DNA of 64,000 bases. It comes from Polluticaenibacter yanchengensis. GTDB taxonomy: Bacteria; Bacteroidota; Bacteroidia; Chitinophagales; Chitinophagaceae. The stretch lies in contig JAQGEF010000010.1 of the NCBI GenBank assembly GCA_027854065.1, positions 93,697 to 157,696 on the forward strand, read 5' to 3'. Below, in pieces: positions 28,577-37,396 of the stretch (its first letter is position 1; each line of letters opens with the position of its first letter). A program made the translations under genes and the position numbers. The notes below the pieces were generated by a model that worked only from the letters and a program-made list of their open reading frames with translations, was not told where the DNA came from and made no database searches.

Positions 28577-30640
28577 TTAATACCCATTATTGCCAAACTC
28601 ATCTGCATTTTGAATTTGATTCAGGAATGTAAATGGAATTGGACGAACATAGTGCTTGGTAGGCACAAAATTATTTGCGGCCTTTTTATTGTACTTTGCT
28701 AATCTTGCTTCAAATGCTTTGTTTCTTTTCAATAATGCCCAACGGTTAAATTCTCCGCAAAGTTCACGAGCATACTCATCAAATACATCATCCATCGATG
28801 CAGAGGTCAGCTGCATGCCTGTAGCAGTGTTAAAGTCTGCAGCATTGCGACAAGCACGTTTGCGAATTTCATTTAAGTATTGGGCTGCAGAGCCACCGCC
28901 ACTGGAACTGTGTAACGAAGCTTCTGCTGCTATTAAATAAATTTCAGCCATGCGTATAATCATAAGGTTACCTAGTTTTTGCTGAAAGTTACTTCCAACC
29001 CATCCGCCATCGAAGTTGTGGTTAAACTTTTGCATAGCAGGAAACAATGTTGCCAAAGTGGATGGTACTAATCCGTTTGTAGAAATATTTGCTTTATAGG
29101 TGCTACCGGTTACATCTGAATTATCAAAAAGGTCATCAATATTTACTGTAACATACCGTCTGGCTTTTTTCTCTTCGGCAGTCAAAGGCTTCTTGCTTAA
29201 GTAAGCAATAAAACGGTCTTCATCGGCTGCTAAAGGATATGGATGCACATTTGCATTTGATATTTCTGTAAGGGCAGTGGTATTGCCTGTATGATCCCCT
29301 TTATTCCAGATTTTAGGAATGTACTGCCAGGTAGCATTTTGCGATGCATTGCGAGCATTAACATCAGCATAAGGATAGATTTTCTCCCCAATATGCGATG
29401 CATCTATACCATATTTTGTACACATGGCAGCAGTAAGGGTAATGGTAGCATTGGCATAAGTTACATTTGCGGGTGTAGGCACTGCCGATCCTAAGCTGTT
29501 AATAGCCTGTACTCCTGAATAATTGGTAAAAGCGGTTACAAACGTATGTTCCCAACGTTTATCATAATCTGCATTAAAACAATTAATCAAATATTTAGTA
29601 GGTGCAATCACCTGCTGATTACAACGGCCATAATAAGCATTGGACGTATTAGGATTTACTGCTTTTTTAAATATATCTCCAGTTCCGAAAGCATCGTCAA
29701 ATTTAGGATAGTAATGCAGGTACAAATTTGGTCGCGCAGCCGATGTATTGTAATCGAATGAAGCATTGTATGGATTTAAGCCATAAGCAGTAAATAATAC
29801 CTCAGCATTGTTTCTATTATTGGCTGCTGCAAAAACTTTTGCAAAATCATCATACATAGCAGCATTATATGCTCCCATATTGTTTATTAATGTATCAGCC
29901 ACTTCCTTTGCTCTTGTCCAGTACGTTTTACTGCCTTCACTTAAGCCTTCGCCGCCACCTTGTGCGTATGTACGTGCCATTAAACCAAGTGCTGCTTTCT
30001 TTGTTACACGTTGCGGGTTATTATCCAATGGTGTTACAGGCAAATCATTAAATGCATCTCTCAGATCTTTTATTATTTGAGCATACAATTCAGGAATGGT
30101 ACTGCGTTTAGGATTTAAGTCCTGTACAGGATTGTATGTTACTATCAGCGGTACATTGCCATAATGTGCTACCAGTACAGAATAATAATAAGCTCTTAGT
30201 AGCTTTGTTTCCGCCACCAGTATTTTAATTTGTGCAGGATCCCCATCCAATAAATTCGGAGCAAGTTGAATACTTTTATTACAATCTTTAATTGAACCCC
30301 AGGCAAAATCCCAGACATTCCTCACAATATTTGCATTGTCAGTAAGTTCTTCATAGGCTGTAAGAAATCTATAGGTATTATGGTTGTTGTAAGGAAATGT
30401 CCACAAATCAGTTCCTAACTCCGATTGTAAGCCGTATTGCATACTTACCAACGAGCCCCAAAGACCAGAATAACAATTTGACTGATAAGACTTCCAACCA
30501 TCAAATTTACTCAACACAACATCTTCAGTAAGTGCCGTAGGATTGTATTCATCTAATTTTGTACAAGAGCTGATTCCAACTGAAACAGCGGCCCCGATGG
30601 CACAGGCATTTATTATTTTTTTTAATATTTTCGATTTCAT
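28577..30640 (-). CDS. RagB/SusD family nutrient-binding lipoprotein
   Basis: 687 aa. A lipoprotein signal with lipobox GISSC places the lipidated cysteine at residue 26. SusD-type features include an N-terminal helical region with many TPR-like turns (LLRAYYYSVLVAHYGNVPLI, residues ~128-147) and the C-terminal family block with RMAEIYLIAAEASLH, YLNEIRKRACR, and a DEYARELCGEFNRW stretch preceding LLKRN. SusD proteins sit on the outer surface and hand oligosaccharides or other nutrients to the paired SusC transporter. It starts 25 bp after the SusC stop and is the second gene of that pair. The substrate is unknown, since no enzyme genes accompany it. Confidence 0.93.
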   Translation of the reverse strand: MKSKILKKIINACAIGAAVSVGISSCTKLDEYNPTALTEDVVLSKFDGWKSYQSNCYSGLWGSLVSMQYGLQSELGTDLWTFPYNNHNTYRFLTAYEELTDNANIVRNVWDFAWGSIKDCNKSIQLAPNLLDGDPAQIKILVAETKLLRAYYYSVLVAHYGNVPLIVTYNPVQDLNPKRSTIPELYAQIIKDLRDAFNDLPVTPLDNNPQRVTKKAALGLMARTYAQGGGEGLSEGSKTYWTRAKEVADTLINNMGAYNAAMYDDFAKVFAAANNRNNAEVLFTAYGLNPYNASFDYNTSAARPNLYLHYYPKFDDAFGTGDIFKKAVNPNTSNAYYGRCNQQVIAPTKYLINCFNADYDKRWEHTFVTAFTNYSGVQAINSLGSAVPTPANVTYANATITLTAAMCTKYGIDASHIGEKIYPYADVNARNASQNATWQYIPKIWNKGDHTGNTTALTEISNANVHPYPLAADEDRFIAYLSKKPLTAEEKKARRYVTVNIDDLFDNSDVTGSTYKANISTNGLVPSTLATLFPAMQKFNHNFDGGWVGSNFQQKLGNLMIIRMAEIYLIAAEASLHSSSGGGSAAQYLNEIRKRACRNAADFNTATGMQLTSASMDDVFDEYARELCGEFNRWALLKRNKAFEARLAKYNKKAANNFVPTKHYVRPIPFTFLNQIQNADEFGNNGY

Positions 30641-30665
30641 AATTTTCTGATTTTAAACACTTCAA

Positions 30666-33600
30666 TTAAAATGTAACATTTAATCCAATAACACCTTGTT
30701 TGGTTAACGGATAGCTTAATCCTCCATTCATTTCCGGATCGTAATCTTTCAATAAGTGGTGTCTGGCAACAACCAATGGGTTGGTAATCGTTGCATAAAA
30801 GCGCAATCTTTGAATAGAAGCTTTTTTAGCAATATTTGCCGGTAAAGTGTAACCCAAAGTAATGTTCTTGATCTTAATGAAAGAGCCATCTACAAAAGCT
30901 AAACCATCAAATCCCGGCATTGTTGATGGTGCCATCAGGTTGTCCATTGCAGGAAAATCGTTTGATGGGTTTTCCGGCGTCCAATAATTGAAATGAGCGG
31001 GAAACGTTCTTGACGGACTGGCATTAATTGAAAATGCACTTGGCTGATACCAACCAATCATGCTATATCTTATCATTTGTCCAAACCTTGCATAAGTGTA
31101 AATGCCTAAATCGAAATTTTTGTATTTAAAAGTATTTTGAATACCTAATGACCAATCCGGAGAATTGTGTCCTAAAGTTTGAAAATCATTATTGCTATAA
31201 GTGTACCGGCTATTTGCTGCTGTTAATGACGGATTATACTTTAAGGCTTCCGTTAAATTAGTATAGTAGTAATTTTCAACACCATTAACCTCTTTTGTAT
31301 ATACACCATCTGCAACCTTTGTCATTCCAGGTACATTTACTTTTATATCGCCGGGACGTCTGCCAAATACAGCTGCATCGGCCTCTTCTCCAATTTGCCA
31401 AATACCATCAATCTTATAATTTCTAAAAGACGATACAGGTTCTCCTAAGGTTAAAAAATAATCTCCTCTGGCAATATTATTAGCAGCGCCTCCGATTAGT
31501 TTAAGAACTTTTTCTCTGTTAAATGCAAATGCTGCAGACGTAGACCACTCAAAGTTTTTGCTTACAATATTTTTTGAGTTGATAGAAAGTTCAATCCCTT
31601 TATTATTGGTTTCAGCAATATTTATATTTGTCAGATATTGAATACCTGGTCGATAAGTGCCATTGGTTATTGGAGAAGTTACCCCATAAATAACACCATT
31701 CGTTGCAGTATTATATACATCAAGCGCAATGTCAATTCTGTTTTTAAACAATGACGCGTCTATACCAATATTTGTATTGTACGATTTCTCCCATCCTAAA
31801 CTAGGATTTGTTAAATATTGTGAGTTACGATAAATAGGTTGAGCCACTCCTCCTAAAGACATATTAGCACTTTCCAATACGGCAATAGAGCTAAACGGAT
31901 CGATATTGGATACACCAGTAACACCCCAACCTACACGTACTTTTAAACTACTTAACCAACTTTGTGTTCCTTCCATAAAGTTCTCGTCAGAGATCCTCCA
32001 TCCTGCAGATAATGCCGGGAAATTATCCCATCTGTTTTGGGAGTATAATACAGATGAACCATCTCTTCTAATGGATGCAGAAAACAAATACTTTCCTAAG
32101 TAGGAGTAGTTTACACGACCGATCAAACCATAAGTTTTGCTCATGGTATAGGCAGAGGTTGCCACTGTATTCAGTGGATCATTCTGCATATTGTACCATT
32201 TAAAACTATTTGATACAATATTGCTTTGCCTCATAAAAGTATTTGTATTTGAATGGTTGTAATACGTACTTACACCTGTAAATGTGAAATCATGATCGTC
32301 TGCAATTTTTAAGTTATAAGTTAAGATATTCTCCCATTGATAACCAACATATCTGTTTTGTGTTATTTCTGCTCTGGAAATACCTGCATTATTATAAGTG
32401 TAATTTACCGAACCTATACCATCGAAACGATAGTTATTATTATAGTTCAGGCTGGCACCGGCGCGCGATAAAAATGTCAATCCTTTAAAAGGTTTAATCT
32501 CCACATAAGGATTGAAATGTAGTTTTGTATTATTGTCTACGTTATCATAAACACCAGGTTGATAGTCTAATAACAGGTTATAAACGTTGTTGCCTAAATC
32601 CGGGTTAATCGTTCCATCTGCTCTGTATGGTCTTGCTAAAGGGTCGGTTACTATTACATTTTCCAGTTTATCCTGGGCTTTATGTCTTATTACATAAGAT
32701 GCCTGAAGATTAGCACCTATGGAAATCCATGGTTTTATCTTATGGTCGATTCTCATGTTTGTAGAAAACTGCTTATAACTATCGCCTCTATACTGGCCAT
32801 TTTCATCGGTATAGTTAGCAGAAATATAGGCTTTTGTTTTTTCTGTACCTCCGGAAACGCCAATGCTATAGTTTTGTGTTGCCGGATTTTTACGTAAGAA
32901 CAAATCTACCCAATCAGTGTATTGTCCTTCCAAAAATGCCGGATAGCGAATGTCACCAAAAATATCTTTATCATTGGCCGGAGACTGCCATAGTGCGCCA
33001 GTTTTTGTCCATTGGCTATTAGTAGCATCCCAAACATAGCTAAAAGCATCACGTTTAGCTTTTAAGTAACCGTCCCCGGTTAGAGAAGCAGGCACTTTGG
33101 ACCAGCCATTATAACCGTAAAAAGAGTTGACATCTACAGTAAGTTTACCGGCTTTACCACCTTTTGTAGTAATAAGGATCACCCCATTAGAACCGGCAGA
33201 GCCATAAACAGCAGTAGATGATGCATCTTTTAAAACTTCTATAGATTCAATATCATATGGGTTTAATGTTGAGTAATCGCCCGGCAGACCATTGATAATA
33301 AATAAAGGGGTTCCACTTGCCGTAATAGAGCGGTTGCCACGTAATTGAATATTTACACCTGCACCTGCTTGTCCGGATGAACGTGTGATGTCTAAACCAG
33401 CTACTCTTCCTTGTAAAGATTCCATAGGGTTAGGGCCAGGTCTTGCAGTTATTTCTTCTGGTTTTACGGAAACAATAGCACCTGTTAAATCACGCTTTTT
33501 CATAGTTCCAAAACCAATCACCACCACTTCGTCCATCGGCTTATCAAGCGATGCTAAATCTACATCTATAGTGCTTCCCTCTACTTTAACTTCTTTGTTT

Positions 33601-33881
33601 TCCATGCCAACGTATGAAACTATAAGTATGGCATTTTTAGGGGCAGCTATGCTAAAATAGCCAGCAGCATCGGTAATTGTAGTTGTATTGCTTCCTTTAA
33701 CTGCAATGGTTGCTCCTTCTAATGGTGTGCCATTAGAGGTGATTTTTCCTGTTACTTTTGCCGATAGCTGATTAACGGCATTTTCTGTGTTTTGTTTCTG
33801 TGCAAAGCTGGCTCCAGAAATCATGAGAGAGATAAAGAGGGGTAAATGCCGACCTCCAAATCGATACTTTTTCGCAATCAT
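30666..33881 (-). CDS. SusC/RagA family TonB-linked outer membrane protein
   Basis: 1071 aa from the ATG at 33881; a TTG four codons upstream is possible but less likely. A signal peptide is followed by a carboxypeptidase-regulatory-like domain (~45-115), then DEVVVIGFGTMKKRDLTGAI, the usual start of the plug, and the SusC signature near 215-240 (LKDASSTAVYGSAGSNGVIL). The rest is a long beta-barrel ending in aromatic Phe, as expected for an outer-membrane protein. With SusD it forms a TonB-powered uptake complex. No glycosidase, sigma/anti-sigma pair or HTCS regulator is adjacent, so this is an orphan pair. Repeat-rich DNA fills the ~700 bp upstream. Confidence 0.94.
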   Translation of the reverse strand: MIAKKYRFGGRHLPLFISLMISGASFAQKQNTENAVNQLSAKVTGKITSNGTPLEGATIAVKGSNTTTITDAAGYFSIAAPKNAILIVSYVGMENKEVKVEGSTIDVDLASLDKPMDEVVVIGFGTMKKRDLTGAIVSVKPEEITARPGPNPMESLQGRVAGLDITRSSGQAGAGVNIQLRGNRSITASGTPLFIINGLPGDYSTLNPYDIESIEVLKDASSTAVYGSAGSNGVILITTKGGKAGKLTVDVNSFYGYNGWSKVPASLTGDGYLKAKRDAFSYVWDATNSQWTKTGALWQSPANDKDIFGDIRYPAFLEGQYTDWVDLFLRKNPATQNYSIGVSGGTEKTKAYISANYTDENGQYRGDSYKQFSTNMRIDHKIKPWISIGANLQASYVIRHKAQDKLENVIVTDPLARPYRADGTINPDLGNNVYNLLLDYQPGVYDNVDNNTKLHFNPYVEIKPFKGLTFLSRAGASLNYNNNYRFDGIGSVNYTYNNAGISRAEITQNRYVGYQWENILTYNLKIADDHDFTFTGVSTYYNHSNTNTFMRQSNIVSNSFKWYNMQNDPLNTVATSAYTMSKTYGLIGRVNYSYLGKYLFSASIRRDGSSVLYSQNRWDNFPALSAGWRISDENFMEGTQSWLSSLKVRVGWGVTGVSNIDPFSSIAVLESANMSLGGVAQPIYRNSQYLTNPSLGWEKSYNTNIGIDASLFKNRIDIALDVYNTATNGVIYGVTSPITNGTYRPGIQYLTNINIAETNNKGIELSINSKNIVSKNFEWSTSAAFAFNREKVLKLIGGAANNIARGDYFLTLGEPVSSFRNYKIDGIWQIGEEADAAVFGRRPGDIKVNVPGMTKVADGVYTKEVNGVENYYYTNLTEALKYNPSLTAANSRYTYSNNDFQTLGHNSPDWSLGIQNTFKYKNFDLGIYTYARFGQMIRYSMIGWYQPSAFSINASPSRTFPAHFNYWTPENPSNDFPAMDNLMAPSTMPGFDGLAFVDGSFIKIKNITLGYTLPANIAKKASIQRLRFYATITNPLVVARHHLLKDYDPEMNGGLSYPLTKQGVIGLNVTF

Positions 33882-33893
33882 AAGTTCAATCAA

Positions 33894-34484
33894 TTTTAGC
33901 TACACCTTCAAAATCCTTTTAAGTATTGGATTCTATCAAGAATTAGTTCTGGCTTATAAAAGGTGTATAATTAAACAATCAGTAAAACAATCTATTTTTC
34001 ATACAGCGTTCTAAAAAAGTAATAATTTTAGGAACTATATACAAATAAACAAATAAAAGAAATATAAAAGTTAAAAATCGAAATATTTATAAAAAATAAA
34101 TGAAAGTCGTAGAGGTGGATTATTAGAGAGAATTAACATTAAAAAATCAATGATTAATTGATATACAATAAACTATCAGCAATATGTCGAAGCATTCTTC
34201 TCTTTATAATACGGAGTCATTTTGACTAGGTGAATTTAAAGCTGTTTTGAAATTGAGGTAGCCCGAGGAAAAATCCCATTGAAATTATTAATGATAATTT
34301 TTCCCGCTAAGCCCGAAATGATATGAGAGATTCTTCGCTGCACTCAGAATGACCGTTCTGTGAATTGAAGGTCTGTTTAATTTGAAGGGGAGATTAACAG
34401 CGCAACGAAGAACTTCATGCAATGTTGGAGAGGGCGAATGTAATTTGCCCCTATATTATGCTAAATACAAATTCTGCCCTTGAA
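33894..34484. other. Gene-free stretch upstream of the SusC gene
   Basis: AT-rich with no credible ORF. It should hold the SusC promoter, but only near-matches to TAnnTTTG are seen on the minus strand (around 34042-34053). The repeat copy at 34327-34353 is inside it, as is a GGAAAAAT / ATTTTTCC stem at 34267-34304. Confidence 0.5.
34327..34353 (-). repeat. Family C repeat, inverted copy
   Basis: GAGATTCTTCGCT..CTCAGAATGAC, nearly the reverse complement of 10896-10922. Confidence 0.65.
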
Positions 34485-34537
34485 GGGAGTGACACAACGA
34501 TGTTTAATAGTAGCACAAATGCCGGTTCAATAAAAAG
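34485..34537 (+). repeat. Family D repeat, second copy
   Basis: GGGAGTGACACAACGATG followed by a segment ending GGTTCAATAAAAA, about 70% alike to 16288-16340. The right-hand inverted end seen in copy 1 is absent; instead the mutS terminator follows directly. Confidence 0.6.
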
Positions 34538-34570
34538 AAAAATGGATAACTTTTTGAGCTACCCATTTTT
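34538..34570 (-). terminator. mutS terminator
   Basis: AAAAATGG / CCATTTTT stem with a T-rich run after it on the minus strand, 11 bp beyond the mutS stop. Confidence 0.8.
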
Positions 34571-34580
34571 CATAAACGAC

Positions 34581-37205
34581 TTATTTCAGCTTGTCTTTTA
34601 TCTCATTCAGTTTCATCAAGGCTTCTACCGGTGTCAGTCGGTTGATATCAATATTCGTTAAAGTAGTCCTTATATCTTCGAATACTTCACTGTGTGTATC
34701 AAAGATACTAAGCTGCATTTTTGAAGTATCAATTTTTTGAACGGCACTGTTTAAATCCCCGGCTTTGGGGCTGCCGCTTTGTGTTTCAACGGTGTTCCGG
34801 GAAGCTTCCAGTGTTTCCAGTATTTCGTTTGCCCGGTTGATGAGGCTATTGGGCATGCCGGCCATTTTGGCTACATGAATACCGAAACTATGAGTGCTGC
34901 CGCCCAACGCCAGTTTACGTAAGAAGATAATTTTATTGCCAACTTCTTTGATGGTAACGTGGAAGTTTTTAATGCGTTCAAATTTGTTTTCCAACTCATT
35001 CAACTCGTGGTAGTGCGTTGCAAAAAGCGTTTTAGGTGCGTGTTTGGAGTAGTGCAGGAATTCTACGATACTCCATGCAATGGAAATACCATCATAGGTG
35101 CTGGTGCCTCTTCCTATTTCGTCCAATAGTATCAGGCTTCTGTCCGATAAATTGTTGATGATACTGGCAGTCTCATTCATCTCCACCATAAAAGTACTCT
35201 CGCCGCCACTGATATTATCGCTGGCGCCTACACGGGTGAAGATCTTGTCTGTAAGCGGAATTTTAGCTGAGGCAGCGGGTACAAAACTACCGATATGTGC
35301 CATCAATGTAATGATAGCGGTTTGGCGCAGCAGGGCGCTTTTACCACTCATATTGGGACCGGTAAGAATAATGACCTGCTGGGAATCGGAGTCCAGGAAA
35401 ATATCGTTACTTACATAAGCTTCACCTGTTGGCAGGTTGCGTTCAATAACCGGGTGACGGGCATCTTTTATATCCAATATGCTGCCATTGTGCAGTGTTG
35501 GTTTTCTGTAAGTATATTGAATAGCGTTTTCTGCAAAACAACCCAGGCAATCCAGGATCGCCAGTACCTGACCATTCAGTTGCAATGCCGGCAGGTAATC
35601 CTGCAATTCCATTAAAAGCGAATCGAACATCTGCATTTCAATAGACAGTATCTTCTCTTCCGCTCCGGTTATTTTTTCTTCGTACACTTTAAGCTCTTCG
35701 GTTATATAACGCTCGGCGTTGGCCAGTGTTTGTTTACGTGTCCAGCCTTCCGGCACTTTGCTTTTATGTACATTAGTCACCTCCAGGTAATAGCCGAATA
35801 CATTGTTGAAGCCGATCTTCAGGGAGCTGATACCCGTTGCTTCAGATTCTCTTGCTTGTATTTCGTTCAGGTAGCTTTTGCCGTTGGCAGATATATTGCG
35901 GAGTTCATCCAGGTCAGCATTCACACCGTTGGCAATAACGCCGCCTTTGGCTATTTGTACTGCAGGGTTTTCCGCTATGGTATGGATGATTTTATCTTCG
36001 ATAACGGTGCATGGGTTCAAAGATTCCCCAAAACGCTTTATTAATGGATTTGATACCTGCTGGCTCCAGTTTTTGATTACCTGTACCTGTTGCAGGCCTT
36101 TGGCAATATGCAATAATTCGCGTGGGTTAATTTTCTTGAGCGGAACCTTACTTACCAGGCGTTCTACGTCGCCGCACTGTTTAATGCTTTGCAGTAAATT
36201 TTTGCGGTCATCACCGTTAGTGATAAACCATTCCACGGCATCCAGGCGTTCGTTTATCTTTTCTGTATTTACCAGTGGCATCAGTAACCAGCGTCGTAGT
36301 AGTCGTGCGCCCATAGGGGACACGGTATTATCCAATATGGACAATACGGATTTCTGATCCTGGCTAAGACTTACCAATTCCAGGTTGCGAATGGTAAACT
36401 GGTCCATCCACATGTGCTCATTGCGGTTGATTCGCTGTAGTCCCGTAATGTGTTGCAGGTTCGGATGCTCCGTATCGCGGAGGTAATGTAATACTGCGCC
36501 TGCGGCCACCAGTCCCTTGCTCATGCCTTCTACACCAAAGCCTTTCAGGCTATGCGTCCCAAATTGTTTCAGGAGGATCTCTTCGGCATAACCGGCTTTA
36601 AAGATCCATTCATCCAGGCAGTAGGTATAGAACCTGGTGCCAAAGGTTTCTTTAAAAAAACGTTGCTGTGGTCTCTGGAATATGACTTCTGCAGGTTTCA
36701 TGGTCTGCAGCAGTTTATCTGCATATTCTTTATCTCCTTCCGCTATAAAAAATTCCCCGGTACTGATGTCCAGGAAAGCAATGCCGTAGCTGTCGGTATT
36801 TTCTATATATAAGCCGGCTAAAAAGTTGTTGCTGTTATGTTCCAGTAATTTATCGCTGGTAGCCACACCCGGTGTTACCAGTTCTGTTACACCTCTTTTT
36901 ACAATGCCTTTTACCTGCTTCGGGTCTTCCAGCTGATCGCACACTGCTACGCGGTAACCGGCTTTTACCAGTTTGTGCAAATAGGTTTCCAGTGAATGGT
37001 GCGGGAATCCGGCGAGTTCAAGGTCGGAACCGCCATTATTTCTTTTGGTAAGGGTAATGCCTAAAACCTGGCTGGCTATAATAGCATCCTGTCCGAATGT
37101 TTCATAAAAATCGCCTACTCTGAATAACAATATAGCATCGGGATAACGCTGTTTTATAGCGTTATGCTGCTGCATTAGTGGTGTTTCCGTTGTTGATTTA
37201 GCCAT
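34581..37205 (-). CDS. mutS: DNA mismatch repair protein MutS
   Basis: 874 aa from the ATG at 37205; a GTG two codons upstream is also in frame. MutS recognises mismatches and insertion/deletion loops and starts repair with MutL. The mismatch-contact motif FYE is at residues 33-35 (GDFYETFGQDA), with the N-terminal domain I, clamp and lever regions following. The ATPase carries a Walker A GPNMSGKSALLRQ near residue 613, a Walker B LILLDEIGRGTSTYDG, and the conserved FATHYHEL. The length fits the canonical family (about 850-880 aa). No mutL is nearby. It stands alone between surface-protein genes with its own terminator. Confidence 0.97.
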   Translation of the reverse strand: MAKSTTETPLMQQHNAIKQRYPDAILLFRVGDFYETFGQDAIIASQVLGITLTKRNNGGSDLELAGFPHHSLETYLHKLVKAGYRVAVCDQLEDPKQVKGIVKRGVTELVTPGVATSDKLLEHNSNNFLAGLYIENTDSYGIAFLDISTGEFFIAEGDKEYADKLLQTMKPAEVIFQRPQQRFFKETFGTRFYTYCLDEWIFKAGYAEEILLKQFGTHSLKGFGVEGMSKGLVAAGAVLHYLRDTEHPNLQHITGLQRINRNEHMWMDQFTIRNLELVSLSQDQKSVLSILDNTVSPMGARLLRRWLLMPLVNTEKINERLDAVEWFITNGDDRKNLLQSIKQCGDVERLVSKVPLKKINPRELLHIAKGLQQVQVIKNWSQQVSNPLIKRFGESLNPCTVIEDKIIHTIAENPAVQIAKGGVIANGVNADLDELRNISANGKSYLNEIQARESEATGISSLKIGFNNVFGYYLEVTNVHKSKVPEGWTRKQTLANAERYITEELKVYEEKITGAEEKILSIEMQMFDSLLMELQDYLPALQLNGQVLAILDCLGCFAENAIQYTYRKPTLHNGSILDIKDARHPVIERNLPTGEAYVSNDIFLDSDSQQVIILTGPNMSGKSALLRQTAIITLMAHIGSFVPAASAKIPLTDKIFTRVGASDNISGGESTFMVEMNETASIINNLSDRSLILLDEIGRGTSTYDGISIAWSIVEFLHYSKHAPKTLFATHYHELNELENKFERIKNFHVTIKEVGNKIIFLRKLALGGSTHSFGIHVAKMAGMPNSLINRANEILETLEASRNTVETQSGSPKAGDLNSAVQKIDTSKMQLSIFDTHSEVFEDIRTTLTNIDINRLTPVEALMKLNEIKDKLK

Positions 37206-37396
37206 AGCCACGAAATTACAAGCAATTCATTAAGTCTGAAATTTAGAACACTTCATTTTTTACACAAATTTTCCCAATTTTCAGGCCTTTCCAATCAGGG
37301 CAGTCAACACCCGGTATTTTATTTATTTAAAAAATAACCGGTTAATCTTTTATTCTGACGAATGATTTTGAATGATGATATTTTAAAACAGACCAA

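Noticed and set aside
28577-33881. A complete polysaccharide utilisation locus around SusC/SusD
   Set aside because: No glycoside hydrolase, lyase or typical regulator is adjacent; the GH106 gene is ~24 kb away beyond many unrelated genes.
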